A DNA stretch of 64,000 nucleotides from Psychroflexus torquis ATCC 700755. GTDB taxonomy: Bacteria > Bacteroidota > Bacteroidia > Flavobacteriales > Flavobacteriaceae. Position numbers and translations under genes: made by a program. The notes under the pieces are model-generated. The model saw nothing but the letters and a program-made list of their open reading frames with translations. It had not been told where the DNA came from and ran no database searches. Location of the stretch: NCBI RefSeq assembly GCF_000153485.2, contig NC_018721.1, positions 2,480,001-2,544,000 of the forward strand. The letters are read 5' to 3'. The first letter of the stretch is position 1, and every line of letters begins with the position of its first letter. Shown here in pieces: positions 51,032-60,752 of the stretch.

Positions 51032-52552
51032 ATGAAAATAATTATCCTCATTACTTTTATTTTATCCTTGAGCAATGTTTTTGCTCAAGATAATCCAACT
51101 TCATTCAATATCACGGAGAGTGAATCCTTCCATTACGATAAGAAAATCGATGGTATTTTAGCCATGAAAACCCTTAACACAGGGGTGACAGGTGTCGTTC
51201 TAGAGCATGAGAAAAGAAATGTTCTCGACAAACCTTATTTCTTCTTCGATATTTTTGATAAAAATTTGATTCAAATTTTTACAAAAAAAGTAGAGATTGA
51301 TAAAAATGAAAGTTATGTAGGAGACCTATATTACAACGGGATACTAAAAGTGTTTACAGTATATCAGCCCAATAAAAAGGAGCGAACTGTTTATGTGCAC
51401 CAACTCGATATCAATCATAAAACGTATAAGAGAGTCAAGCTGTTTGATGCTAGAATACAAAAAAAGCAAAACTTATTTGCTACAAAGAATAGCCATGTGA
51501 CTAACTTTTCCATCTCACCAAACAATACCTATTTTGCTGTGGCCACAGACAACATTTCAAAAAAGATGAACGATTATGATATTCGTGTTTTCGATGTTGA
51601 AACTAATGAGTTGATTTATAAAAAAAACTATCAAAAAGATAAGGAAAGGGGATACGAGCACAACGATCTTTATATTGACAACGATGCAGTAGTCTATTCA
51701 GTTGGGAAACGTTTTCTAAGCAAAAGAGAAAGAGTCGAACAAAAGCGAGGTTCTATGTATAAATTTGTTTTGAATAAGATCACCGAGACCGATTCACAAG
51801 CCATTGATATAACCTTAGACCAAAAACATGTTCAATCTTTAAGCATAACTGATATAAATGATGAAATGCATCTATTGGGATTTTATTCTGAAAGAAATGA
51901 AAACCTGCTTAAGGGCGGTTGCAATTTTACGATAGATCTAGAGAACTTTAGGGTTATGTCCAAAAAGTTTGATGAATTACCTAAACAAGTCTATGATGAT
52001 ATGTATAATGAAAGAGCATCAAAACGTAAAAATGAGGATAAAAAAGAACTTAAAAATTTTAATATAGACCATGTCATAACCACAGCCCAAGGAGATTCTT
52101 ATTTAATAGCAGAAGAATTTTATATCACTACAAGTTATGCTCCAAATGGTCAATTTGGAGGGGCTCAGGTTACTACTTATCATTATGACAACATACTTAT
52201 TCTCAAATTTAACTCAGAAGGAAACCTAGATTGGGGCAGAAGTATTTTTAAGGTAGCAACAAGCCCTTCCTACAATGTATTTTATAAAGATGAAAAACTT
52301 CACGTATTACTAAATTCTGGTAAAAATCTTAAGGAGAAAAAAGATGGTAGAGTCAAAGTCTCAAAAGGCTTTTTTGAGTCTACAGCTTTATATGATGTTG
52401 AGATTTCTCAAAACGGAGAGGTTTCTTACAACAAGATTCAGGACAACAAAGGGGAAACTACATATCAACCCTTTTATGGCACTTATGAATTAAACCGTTT
52501 CTTGATGCCAAGCGATGGAGGTAAAGAGAAACGGTTTATGATTTTGGAATAG
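51032..52552 (+). CDS. Secreted protein of unknown function between inverted MITEs
   Basis: 506-aa exported protein with signal peptide KIIILITFILSLSNVFAQ. The mature part has beta-propeller-like repeats of short strands (VTNFSISPNNTYFAVATDNI, DIRVFDVETNELIYKKNY, NILILKFNSEGNLDWGRSIF) and Lys-rich segments. No enzyme, adhesin or sorting-tail motif was recognised. It is bracketed by two 160-bp MITE-like elements in inverse orientation and has an (atca)6 repeat just upstream of the ATG. It stands alone with no terminator seen. Confidence 0.7.
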   Translation: MKIIILITFILSLSNVFAQDNPTSFNITESESFHYDKKIDGILAMKTLNTGVTGVVLEHEKRNVLDKPYFFFDIFDKNLIQIFTKKVEIDKNESYVGDLYYNGILKVFTVYQPNKKERTVYVHQLDINHKTYKRVKLFDARIQKKQNLFATKNSHVTNFSISPNNTYFAVATDNISKKMNDYDIRVFDVETNELIYKKNYQKDKERGYEHNDLYIDNDAVVYSVGKRFLSKRERVEQKRGSMYKFVLNKITETDSQAIDITLDQKHVQSLSITDINDEMHLLGFYSERNENLLKGGCNFTIDLENFRVMSKKFDELPKQVYDDMYNERASKRKNEDKKELKNFNIDHVITTAQGDSYLIAEEFYITTSYAPNGQFGGAQVTTYHYDNILILKFNSEGNLDWGRSIFKVATSPSYNVFYKDEKLHVLLNSGKNLKEKKDGRVKVSKGFFESTALYDVEISQNGEVSYNKIQDNKGETTYQPFYGTYELNRFLMPSDGGKEKRFMILE

Positions 52553-52819
52553 TAACTTATCTCAGGCTTTAGTGTTGAAGCTTTACTGGTGAACTTGATA
52601 TTTATTTTTTTCTGTTAATAAGCCTTAATCACTTAAAGGAATTGAGATCAACAGCTTAAAAATTTTATCAGCTTCAATTTTTTTAAGAGTGAGAAAAATT
52701 ACACAAGGGAATTTTGATAAAGTCTAAAACTGAAACCCCTCTAAACGTAAAAGCTCCGGTTTTGATCTCGACTAAATTATCGATCGTATCTATTTTTATA
52801 GTTCAGGTTCGTCTTGTAA
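52553..52819. other. AT-rich gap before MITE copy 2
   Basis: No gene or strong hairpin is seen. Together with the element 52820-52979 it fills the space to the next gene. Confidence 0.5.
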
Positions 52820-52979
52820 TACTAATTTAGTTTTTAAATATTGCATTAAAAATTTGAATTATTTTTTACTTAATTGAGGAAAAAAATATAAGCATAGCAA
52901 TAGTTATGGTTCTGTTTTATGACGATTAGTAAGTGAAAAAGAAACTGATTTTATACGACATTTGAATGCTAAATTGGTA
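52820..52979 (-). mobile_element. 160-bp MITE-like element, copy 2 (inverted)
   Basis: Complement of copy 1, exactly 160 bp, with four differences counted by eye (one in the outer terminal repeat: tactaatttag). It is flanked by TAA on both sides, its own 3-bp duplication. It ends 8 bp after the stop codon of the minus-strand lipoprotein gene, in the place where a terminator would be expected. Confidence 0.85.
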
Positions 52980-52987
52980 TAAGTCAA

Positions 52988-53512
52988 CTATCGTGTCACA
53001 GAAAAGTGAGTAAGACGTTGTGGGACTTTATCTGTAGTAAAGGTAAACGCATAGGTTTTAGATAGATCCTTAGCGGTCGAAATCACCAAAGCTCCTTGGT
53101 CAATTCGAAAATAACCAGCTTGACCTTTGCAAAAGCATAAACGTCCAAATACAACATTAGCGGAGGTGAGTTGCTCATCGCTTAGACTTAGGTTTTCAGT
53201 TTTAGGGTCAATTTCGGCGTAGACAATTTCAGTATATCCACCATCAGCAATGCGAGGATCTACAGTGCGCTTGTATTCAAATTTCAGTACTGTTTTGTTT
53301 CCTTTTTTAACCTGTGGATAGAGTTGACCAATACCATCTGTAAGTAGATTTAAGCTTGAATTGGTTAAAACCTCGAAAGTACAGTTTCCGTCCTCGGGGC
53401 AGAAGGTAGATAAGGTCTCTCCCTTTTCATCTTCAGCGTTTAGACCTTTTTGTGACTGACAAGCTAGTAATACAGTACTAATAACTACTAAAAATAAAAA
53501 TCTCAAATTCAT
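52988..53512 (-). CDS. Lipoprotein of unknown function
   Basis: 174-aa predicted lipoprotein; signal peptide MNLRFLFLVVISTVLLACQ with lipobox LLAC. I start at ATG 53512; the upstream in-frame extension is hydrophobic low-complexity sequence. The mature part has Cys in STFCPEDGNCTFEV and GRLCFCKGQAGYF, possibly two disulfides, and a beta-rich pattern. Divergent from the T9SS metalloprotease gene, with 69 bp between starts. Function unknown. Confidence 0.68.
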   Translation of the reverse strand: MNLRFLFLVVISTVLLACQSQKGLNAEDEKGETLSTFCPEDGNCTFEVLTNSSLNLLTDGIGQLYPQVKKGNKTVLKFEYKRTVDPRIADGGYTEIVYAEIDPKTENLSLSDEQLTSANVVFGRLCFCKGQAGYFRIDQGALVISTAKDLSKTYAFTFTTDKVPQRLTHFSVTR

Positions 53513-53581
53513 TAATACCAATTTAATAATTATTAAGTTTACTAAATAATCTAACAATATAAATAAAATAGGATACAAATC

Positions 53582-56563
53582 ATGAAACAATTTAACTTTA
53601 AAAAAATATTATTTGTCGTTTTTGCGGCATTAATTTCAAATTTTGGATTTTCTCAAGAGGGTGTGTCCTTTTGGAGTTCTTCTGAAAAAGAAACAACTAG
53701 CCCTCAAGAGGTTATTTTCACAAAAGCAATTCCAGAGATAAGCAGTTTTTTAAAACTAGACCTTCAAGGTCTTAAAGTAAGTTTAGAAAATATACCTAAA
53801 CGCGGCCTTACAAAAAAGTCGACCACCATACTAGGATTTCCAAATGCTGAAGGCGAAATAGAATTATATAAAGTTATGGAAGCTTCGGTAATGACGGCAG
53901 AGCTCCAATCTCAATTCCCTATGACCAGATCTTTTGTAGGCCAAGGAATTGATAATCCCTCAGCAATGCTTCGGTTTAGTTTATCTGAGGAAAAGGGGTT
54001 AAGTTCTATGGTTTTATCCGATAAAAAAACAGTTTTTATAGAGCCTTACAGTGAAAATTTGGGGACTTACATCAGTTATGTTAATTCAGCTTCAGATCCG
54101 GTGGAAGATGATTTTAAATGTCATACAGAATCTCTAATGTCTGAGTCTACTATTTCGGATGAAGAGTATAATACTTTAAAGAATGCAGATGATGGCCAAT
54201 TAAGAACCTATAGATTGGCTTTAGCGTGTACGGTTGAATATTCTCAATTTCACGGGGGCACTCTTCCTGATGTGATGGCAGCTATGAATACAACAATGAC
54301 TCGAGTGAATGGAATTTATGAAAGGGATTTAGGTTTAACGATGGTAATGGTTCGGAATGAAAGTATTATTTTTCTTGGTCCTGACACTAATTCTGATCCT
54401 TACACCAACAATAATGGTCCTGCTATGCTAGGTCAAAACCAACAAGTTTGTGATGCTAATATAGGACCAGCGAATTATGATATTGGTCACGTGTTTAGTA
54501 CTGGTGGTGGAGGTATTGCGCGTTTACGATCACCTTGTACAAATGATAAAGCCCAAGGAGTGACAGGACAATCGTCGCCCACAGGTGACAAGTTTGATGT
54601 GGATTATGTTGCCCATGAAATGGGGCATCAATATGGTGGAAATCATACTCAAAATAATAATTGTAATCGATCCTCTGTTTCTGTAGAACCAGGTAGCGCC
54701 TCTACCATTATGGGCTATGCAGGTATTTGTGCCCCTAATGTTCAAAACAATAGCGACGACTATTTCAACGGCGATAACCTTAAAGAAATGTGGATTAATA
54801 TTTCTCAAGGGAATTCAAGTAATTGTGGAGAAAAAACTCCCACAGGAAATTTAGCTCCCAATGTCGATGCTGGTCCAAATTATTTTATTCCAAAATCTAC
54901 AGCCTTTATTTTGAAGGGTTCTGCTATCGATGAGAATACAGATGATGTTTTGACTTATACTTGGGAGCAAAGTGATGCTACTCCAGCCCCTATGCCTCCT
55001 CAATCTACTTCAACGGTAGGCCCTGCTTTCCGGTCCTTATCACCAACGACATCTCCAGATCGATTTATGCCAAACTTTAGTACAGTGCTATCGGGTTCAC
55101 TATCTTCCACTTGGGAGGTTGTACCATCGGTAGCTAGGACAATGATTTTCTTACTAACAGTAAGAGATAATTCTATACTAGGAGGAAACTCAAGTTCAGA
55201 TCAAACGGTTATTAGGGTCGTAGATACTACACCATTCGAAGTTCAGACTCCACCAACATGGGCGCCAGGGTCTACCCAGACAGTTAATTGGACGGTTGGA
55301 GAAAGCAATATAGCTCCAATCAATTGCGAGACTGTTACTATTTATTTTTCTGAAGATGGAATAGATTTTTCTACTATTTTAGCAGAGGAAGTTCCTAACT
55401 CAGGATCTGCGGAAATCACATTACCAAATATTGAAAATACAACTGAGGCCAGAATATTAGTAGAAGCTGTAGACCATATTTTTTATTCTGTATCGGATGT
55501 TTTTGATGTCAATACCACACAAGATTTTAATATTAATGCTTTAAACGGTGATCAAAGTATTTGTAATTCAGATTTTGCTAGTTTCGAGTTTGAGTTCATT
55601 ACTTCCAATGGATTTTCAGAAACAACTACGTTTACTGCTAGCGGGCCTAACCAAGCTAACTATAATTTTACCCCAGCCAGTTTGGATGCGGATGGAACGT
55701 TTACGTTAGAAGTGTCTAACCTTTTAGAACTTAATCCAGCAAATTATACGATTGACGTTATAGCAACATCAGCATCTATTACAAATTCTGTAAGTGTAAA
55801 TCTTAACATCCTTAATGGAGCTTGTGTATCAGTAGCTAATACTGATTTCGCAACCAGTACAACGGGAGTTATTATTAATGATGGAGAAACAGATATTCTA
55901 AGCAATCTGGATACGGGTAAGCCTTCTGGCTACAGTGATTTTACAGATATCATTACAGATTTGAATATAAATTCTGACTATGAACTCACCGTTAATGCTA
56001 ATAGTGATGGGAACTTTCAGATCATTACCTATGTATGGATAGACTGGAATCAAAACTGTAGTTTTGATGATGCCGGTGAGCAATATGATTTGGGTCTCTC
56101 AGCTAATTTGTTTAATCAACCCACCTCAGGGTCTCCTTTATTGTTTAGTGTCCCTTCCAATGCTGTTTTAGGAAATACGACTATGCGGGTCACGACAAAA
56201 TATACCCCAAATGGAGCAAATGACTTCCCACTTTCTTGCGAAAATGGGCACGATGCTGAAGTAGAAGATTATACCATTAATGTAGAAACCACTTTGAACC
56301 AGAACTCTTTCGCTCTAGAAGACTTTTCGGTTTTTCCAAACCCAAGTCAAGGAGAATTTACTATTCAATTTGGCACTGCAACGAGTACAGCAGTCCAGCT
56401 GAAGGTGTTTGATATCCGAGGACGTACTCTTGTTCAGAAAACCTATGAGACTTCTGGGCAGTTTAATCAAACTTTAGATTTACATGATTTAGCGTCGGGA
56501 GTTTACCTCTTAGAGGTGGGTGACGGCTCTAGATCTATGACTAAAAAAATCATTATCGAGTAA
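53582..56563 (+). CDS. Secreted reprolysin-like metalloprotease with GEVED domain and T9SS tail
   Basis: 993-aa exported protease. Signal peptide FKKILFVVFAALISNFGFSQ; propeptide region to about residue 200; metzincin domain with HEMGHQYGGNHT (zinc ligands H345, H349, H355) and Met-turn STIMGYAG; Ig/PKD-like modules around 430-620; a GEVED domain (YVWIDWNQNCSFDDAGEQYD) near 810-890; T9SS type A tail in the last 80 residues (FSVFPNPSQGEFTIQF, LKVFDIRGRTLVQK, SGVYLLEVGDGS, KKIIIE). It would be delivered to the surface by the Por system. Substrate unknown; a digestive or nutrient role is likely. Confidence 0.92.
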   Translation: MKQFNFKKILFVVFAALISNFGFSQEGVSFWSSSEKETTSPQEVIFTKAIPEISSFLKLDLQGLKVSLENIPKRGLTKKSTTILGFPNAEGEIELYKVMEASVMTAELQSQFPMTRSFVGQGIDNPSAMLRFSLSEEKGLSSMVLSDKKTVFIEPYSENLGTYISYVNSASDPVEDDFKCHTESLMSESTISDEEYNTLKNADDGQLRTYRLALACTVEYSQFHGGTLPDVMAAMNTTMTRVNGIYERDLGLTMVMVRNESIIFLGPDTNSDPYTNNNGPAMLGQNQQVCDANIGPANYDIGHVFSTGGGGIARLRSPCTNDKAQGVTGQSSPTGDKFDVDYVAHEMGHQYGGNHTQNNNCNRSSVSVEPGSASTIMGYAGICAPNVQNNSDDYFNGDNLKEMWINISQGNSSNCGEKTPTGNLAPNVDAGPNYFIPKSTAFILKGSAIDENTDDVLTYTWEQSDATPAPMPPQSTSTVGPAFRSLSPTTSPDRFMPNFSTVLSGSLSSTWEVVPSVARTMIFLLTVRDNSILGGNSSSDQTVIRVVDTTPFEVQTPPTWAPGSTQTVNWTVGESNIAPINCETVTIYFSEDGIDFSTILAEEVPNSGSAEITLPNIENTTEARILVEAVDHIFYSVSDVFDVNTTQDFNINALNGDQSICNSDFASFEFEFITSNGFSETTTFTASGPNQANYNFTPASLDADGTFTLEVSNLLELNPANYTIDVIATSASITNSVSVNLNILNGACVSVANTDFATSTTGVIINDGETDILSNLDTGKPSGYSDFTDIITDLNINSDYELTVNANSDGNFQIITYVWIDWNQNCSFDDAGEQYDLGLSANLFNQPTSGSPLLFSVPSNAVLGNTTMRVTTKYTPNGANDFPLSCENGHDAEVEDYTINVETTLNQNSFALEDFSVFPNPSQGEFTIQFGTATSTAVQLKVFDIRGRTLVQKTYETSGQFNQTLDLHDLASGVYLLEVGDGSRSMTKKIIIE

Positions 56564-56587
56564 ATACAATTTAATTTCACTACAATT

Positions 56588-56630
56588 AAAACTCTTTTTA
56601 GGCAGTGATTGCTTGAAAAGAGTTTTATTT
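56588..56630 (+). terminator. Terminator after the T9SS metalloprotease gene
   Basis: Perfect 11-bp stem aaaactctttt / aaaagagtttt with a 17-nt loop, followed by ATTTGTT. It ends only 6 bp before the ATG of the next gene, so that gene must use a promoter within or before the hairpin. Confidence 0.75.
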
Positions 56631-56635
56631 GTTAG

Positions 56636-57748
56636 ATGAATTTATCTTATTGGGAATATAAATCTTGGCTTACCAATGTAGACTACACCGTTGTGGGAAG
56701 TGGTATTGTAGGATTAAACTGCGCTCTACAACTCAAACGACGATTTCCTAAAGCTAAGATTCTTGTTTTAGAAAAAGGAATGCTCCCTCAAGGGGCGAGT
56801 ACCAAAAATGCTGGTTTTGCCTGTTTTGGAAGTCTAAGTGAGCTCCTGTCCGATTTAAATTCTCATACTGAAGAGGAAGTGGTTAATTTGGTTAAAAAGC
56901 GTGTAGATGGCCTTAACCTCTTAAGAAGTACTATAGGAGACTCTGGTCTAGATTATCAAGTTCTTGGTGGTTATGAGCTATTTCCTGAAGAAGGCAATCT
57001 CTTTGAGAAGTGCCAGTCGAAAATGCCTGAGATCAATAGATGGCTTAAGCCTATTTTTGGGGCTGACGTGTTTAGTTTTAAAACTCATGATTTTGGATTT
57101 CAAAAGGTCCGAGACCTTTGTGGGTTCAATCAGTTTGAAGGGCAAATTGATACGGGCAAGATGATGGAAGCTTTGCTTCAAAAAGTTCAGACACTCGGCA
57201 TTAAAATTTTGAATCAGGTAGACGTTAAAGGTTACTCTGAAGATCAAAATTCTGTAAAAATTGAGACGAATGCCTTTACGTTTACGTCAGCGAATTTACT
57301 TATTGCTACAAACGGCTTTGCTTCTGCCTTAGGAATTTCCAACGTGCAACCTGCAAGGAACCAGGTGCTCGTTACTAAACCTGTTAATAATCTTCAAATT
57401 AAAGGGACGTTTCATTTGGAAGAGGGTTATTATTATTTCAGAAATATAGACCAACGCATTCTTTTAGGTGGAGGTAGGCACTTGGATCTTAAAGGAGAAA
57501 CGACAACGGAGATGAATTCTACTACTCTTGTGCAAGAAGCTTTGGAAAAATTGCTTGAGCAAACCATACTCCCCAGCGTTAATTTTGAAATAGAACACCG
57601 CTGGAGTGGTATACTTGGCGTTCACACCCAGAAAAAACCTATCCTCAAGCAAATTGGTCTTCGCGTGTTTTGCGGAGTGAGACTTGGTGGTATGGGCGTC
57701 GCTATAGGAAGTTTGGTGGGTAGAGATCTCGCCGATATGATAGATTAG
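56636..57748 (+). CDS. FAD-dependent oxidoreductase, DAO family
   Basis: 370-aa flavoprotein of the D-amino-acid-oxidase/glycine-oxidase group. FAD-binding VVGSGIVGLNCALQLKRRFP and LVLEKGMLPQGASTKNAGF near the N-terminus, NLLIATNGFASALG in the middle and a C-terminal VRLGGMGVAIGSLVGRDLAD segment. Family members oxidise amino acids or amines; the substrate here is unknown. A terminator of the previous gene lies directly upstream. Confidence 0.85.
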   Translation: MNLSYWEYKSWLTNVDYTVVGSGIVGLNCALQLKRRFPKAKILVLEKGMLPQGASTKNAGFACFGSLSELLSDLNSHTEEEVVNLVKKRVDGLNLLRSTIGDSGLDYQVLGGYELFPEEGNLFEKCQSKMPEINRWLKPIFGADVFSFKTHDFGFQKVRDLCGFNQFEGQIDTGKMMEALLQKVQTLGIKILNQVDVKGYSEDQNSVKIETNAFTFTSANLLIATNGFASALGISNVQPARNQVLVTKPVNNLQIKGTFHLEEGYYYFRNIDQRILLGGGRHLDLKGETTTEMNSTTLVQEALEKLLEQTILPSVNFEIEHRWSGILGVHTQKKPILKQIGLRVFCGVRLGGMGVAIGSLVGRDLADMID

Positions 57749-58025
57749 AGGTTGCTAGTTAACATTATTAATTAGCGACTTGTCTAGAGTCGATTTTAGG
57801 ATATCAAACAAAGATGATCTAGGATGTTTTACTAATTTCATATGAAGTTTGGTTTCAACAATTAATATCCTCTTCAATTAGTCTTAGAAAAATCGTTAAA
57901 AGATGAAGTTTACTACTTTAAAAAGTTTAATTGTTTAGTGAATTTAATTAATATATTTTAAAATCTTGTACCTTATACTAGATAAGTGTCAATGATTCAA
58001 CCCTAAAAACGCCCGTTACCCGCTT
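57749..58025. other. Short gap, nothing recognised
   Basis: 277 bp, AT-rich, without a recognisable gene, strong hairpin or repeat. Confidence 0.5.
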
Positions 58026-58739
58026 TTAAACACTCACATTAAACATATATCCCACAAGTGCGGTTAGACCCATGGCCACGGTACCCCAGAAGGTGATTCT
58101 AAGGATAGCTTTAGAGACACTAAAGCCTCCAGTCTTTGCTGCCAGGGCTCCTAGAACAATAAGGAAAAACAAAGCAGAGCCATATAGACCATATTCCACA
58201 TGGTCTAAGGGAAAGAAAAGGGTGACTAAAAAAGGGAGAGCTCCACCAATAGTAAAGGCAGCTCCAGAAGCCATCGCAGCCTGAATGGGCTTGGCTTGAC
58301 TTATCTCCGTAATCCCTAATTCATCTCTAACATGGGCTGCCAAAGCATCTTTTTTGGTGAGTTCTTTGGCCACGATTAGTGCGGTTTCCTTAGAGAGACC
58401 ACGGTGTTCATAAATATCGGCAAGCCTTTGTAGTTCAACTTCTGGCATCTTCTCTAACTCTATTTTCTCTCGCTCGATGTCTGCGTTTTCAACATCTGTC
58501 TGCGAACTTACCGAAACGTATTCTCCAGCAGCCATAGATAAGGCACCAGCCACTAATCCTGCTAAAGTAGCGATAAGAATAGGCTCCCTCAAATCACTGG
58601 CAGCAGCTACTCCAATAGCGAGACTCGCTGTTGATAAAATCCCATCGTTTGCTCCTAGAACAGCTGCTCGTAACCAATTACTCCTGTGGATGTAATGCTG
58701 GTGTAGATAATCGTCTAGGTCCTTAGAAGGTTCTGTCAT
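58026..58739 (-). CDS. VIT1/CCC1-family transporter
   Basis: 237-aa membrane protein of the vacuolar iron/manganese transporter family. RAAVLGANDGILSTASLAIGV is the family signature of TM1, ALSMAAGEYVSVSSQTD the TM2 signature, and the cytoplasmic stretch ELQRLADIYEHRGLSKETAL carries the acidic metal-binding region; five TM helices in total. Such proteins export or sequester Fe/Mn in bacteria. Single gene. Confidence 0.9.
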   Translation of the reverse strand: MTEPSKDLDDYLHQHYIHRSNWLRAAVLGANDGILSTASLAIGVAAASDLREPILIATLAGLVAGALSMAAGEYVSVSSQTDVENADIEREKIELEKMPEVELQRLADIYEHRGLSKETALIVAKELTKKDALAAHVRDELGITEISQAKPIQAAMASGAAFTIGGALPFLVTLFFPLDHVEYGLYGSALFFLIVLGALAAKTGGFSVSKAILRITFWGTVAMGLTALVGYMFNVSV

Positions 58740-59135
58740 GGGGTTTGGTTGAGCAATAGATAGAGATATTTAGTCTTATTATTTTAAAGAATCAGTTTGG
58801 TAAAGTTACTTTTTTTATAGGGAAGTCTAAATGGTATTTTAGTTAGCAGAGATTTCTGCCAGTTTTGGGCTTTTGTGTATAGGGGTGTTTTACTTTTAGA
58901 TGTAGGGCGTTTTATAAAATCCCACAAGCGTATGAATTAGACTTATAAATCATCCTTTTTAATAGATGTTTACTTAAAGAGTTTCAATAAAAAGATTTAA
59001 TATTTAGATCGGTAGACAAATAGACTTTGTTTTTGTGATTATAATTCTTTTCGTAAACCACACTTTTATTTTTAGTAACTAACGAAGTGGTTTAAAACTT
59101 TAACAGGTAACTAGTCATTCCAAACCCATAGCTTG
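58740..59135. other. Gap upstream of a truncated kinase gene
   Basis: About 395 bp, AT-rich, with no gene. No trace of the missing N-terminal half of the fructosamine kinase gene that follows could be found in it. Confidence 0.5.
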
Positions 59136-59525
59136 ATGCCTCAGTTTAAAATGGCATCTGATAAAGAGGATGTGTTTAAGGAGTCTGATTCTTCATGCCA
59201 ATGGCTAGAACAGTTAATTGAGTTTCCAGCACTTATCCGTGGAGACTTGTGGTCTGGCAATTATCTGGTTAATTCACAAAATAAGCCTTGTTTAATAGAT
59301 CCTGCCGTCGCTTATGCTCCTCGCGAAATGGATTTGGCCATGATGAAGCTTTTTGGAGGTTTTGATGACCGATTATTTAGTGCTTACGACGAAGCTTTTC
59401 AACTCAAATCAGATTGGAAAAAGCGAATCAAACTTTGGCAGCTCTATTATATTTTGGCACACCTCAATCTTTTTGGAGGGCATTATTACACTCAAGCTAA
59501 GGAAATAATGTTCTATTATAAATAG
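59115..59525 (+). pseudogene. Truncated fructosamine kinase (C-terminal part)
   Basis: The frame encodes the C-terminal 137 or so residues of a fructosamine-3-kinase-type protein, normally about 285 aa. The catalytic loop reads LIRGDLWSGNYLV; the usual HGDLWSGN has lost its His (H to R), while the Mg-binding IDPAVAYAPREMDLAMMKL is kept. The nucleotide-binding N-lobe is absent and the frame is closed by a TAG at 59112. An ATG at 59136 could start a fragment, but I regard it as a remnant. Confidence 0.8.
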
Positions 59526-59549
59526 CTGAAGGCTTAGAGTTTATGGTTT

Positions 59550-59930
59550 TTATTGTAAAACATATTTCGCTAGCACTTTTTGGACATCATAAACGTTGAC
59601 ACCTTTATTAAACTTTTTTTGAATACTTGGGTTAGATTCACTGGAAATCCAAATTTTCAATTCCGCTTCCAAGTCAAAGGTACCTGCTGTTTCAATGCTA
59701 AACCTTGAAATACTCTTATAAGTAATGGATAGATATTCAATTTTTCGACCGGTCATTCCTTGTTTATCGACTAGGATAAGGCGTTTATTGGTAAAAATAA
59801 AAGTGTCTCGAACCAGTTTAAAACCGATCTCAATATTTTCATGTTCTGTAAGAAGTTGTTCATATTCTTTTGCCAATTGTTCTTTGTCAACGGCTCCCGC
59901 ATTGCCGAGTAGTGAAGAAAATAGTCCCAT
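59550..59930 (-). CDS. PH-domain protein (bacterial YokE-like)
   Basis: 126-aa single-domain protein of the bacterial pleckstrin-homology-like family. FKLVRDTFIFTNKRLILVDK followed by GMTGRKIEYLSITYKSI is the family core. Function unknown; members are cytoplasmic and sometimes membrane-linked. Single gene, convergent with the kinase remnant. Confidence 0.85.
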   Translation of the reverse strand: MGLFSSLLGNAGAVDKEQLAKEYEQLLTEHENIEIGFKLVRDTFIFTNKRLILVDKQGMTGRKIEYLSITYKSISRFSIETAGTFDLEAELKIWISSESNPSIQKKFNKGVNVYDVQKVLAKYVLQ

Positions 59931-60192
59931 TATATACTGGTATTAATCTGTCTTACTCATTTGGCTTTTCAGTTGCGCCCCGTTTATGTGGTGTCTGGAC
60001 TCCACTTTTTTTAAAAATTTGAGAGTTAAGATAGTAATTTTATTCCTTGAGATTCCCTTTGATCATAAATTTTGGTAAGCAGAAAATCCGGGGTCTTGAC
60101 TATTTCTGTTTATTTTATTGAATACGCTGTTGAACATATTTCATTTTACTTATTAAGTATCAGCATCTTAAATAATGGTTTAGTGATTGGTT

Positions 60193-60627
60193 TCATCCTG
60201 AATTTTCACTATCAATTTTAAGCTCAGAAAGTATAAGGTGTGTCGTTGGACTCCCGTATGTAATGAGTTTGTCTATAAATTGTTGAAGATGCAATTGATC
60301 ACGAAGTGCTACACGCATATGTATATTATAAGGACCAGTGATTCTAAAGACTTCCTGTACTTCTGGATACGTCGTGATTTCTGATATGATATATTTAAGC
60401 TTCCCATCAAATATTTTTAACATTATAAAAACTTCTAGGCCATTCCCCATCATCGCATGGTTTAATTGAATGTTGTAAGATTTTATAACTCCTAAATCTT
60501 CTAAATTCTGAATCCGTTCACGTACGGAAGATGGGGAAAGAGCTATTTTACGACCAATTTCCGCAAATGAGGCTCTAGAATTACTTTTTAATATTTTGAT
60601 TATTTGAATATCTAGATCGCTAACCAT
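60193..60627 (-). CDS. Lrp/AsnC-family regulator
   Basis: 144-aa regulator. N-terminal helix-turn-helix (DIQIIKILKSNSRASFAEIG, LSPSSVRERIQNLEDLGVIK) and C-terminal RAM/effector-binding domain (EVQEVFRITGPYNIHMRVAL). Lrp members sense amino acids and often control a neighbouring transporter. It is divergent from the TauE/SafE gene with 125 bp between them, so control of that exporter is a natural inference. Confidence 0.92.
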   Translation of the reverse strand: MVSDLDIQIIKILKSNSRASFAEIGRKIALSPSSVRERIQNLEDLGVIKSYNIQLNHAMMGNGLEVFIMLKIFDGKLKYIISEITTYPEVQEVFRITGPYNIHMRVALRDQLHLQQFIDKLITYGSPTTHLILSELKIDSENSG

Positions 60628-60646
60628 TGATTCGGTTCTTTTATTT

Positions 60647-60654
60647 CAAAAATA
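60647..60654 (-). promoter_or_regulatory. -7 element TATTTTTG for the Lrp-family gene
   Basis: Minus-strand TAnnTTTG match 20 bp before the start codon. Confidence 0.5.
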
Positions 60655-60752
60655 GATTTTTTATTTGTAAATATACCTTTATATCCATTCAATCAATTTT
60701 ATCATTAAACCTAGCATGTTTAATTTCGACTTAAATAAATAGTCTTTTTTTT

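Noticed and set aside
50676..52982. True composite transposon moving the 51032 gene
   Set aside because: Each MITE has its own 3-bp duplication (TTA and TAA) and the outer flanks do not match each other, so two independent insertions are more likely.
53513..53535. Another MITE end (taataccaattta) upstream of the T9SS metalloprotease gene
   Set aside because: Only about 12 bp match, in AT-rich DNA, with no second end; chance is likely.
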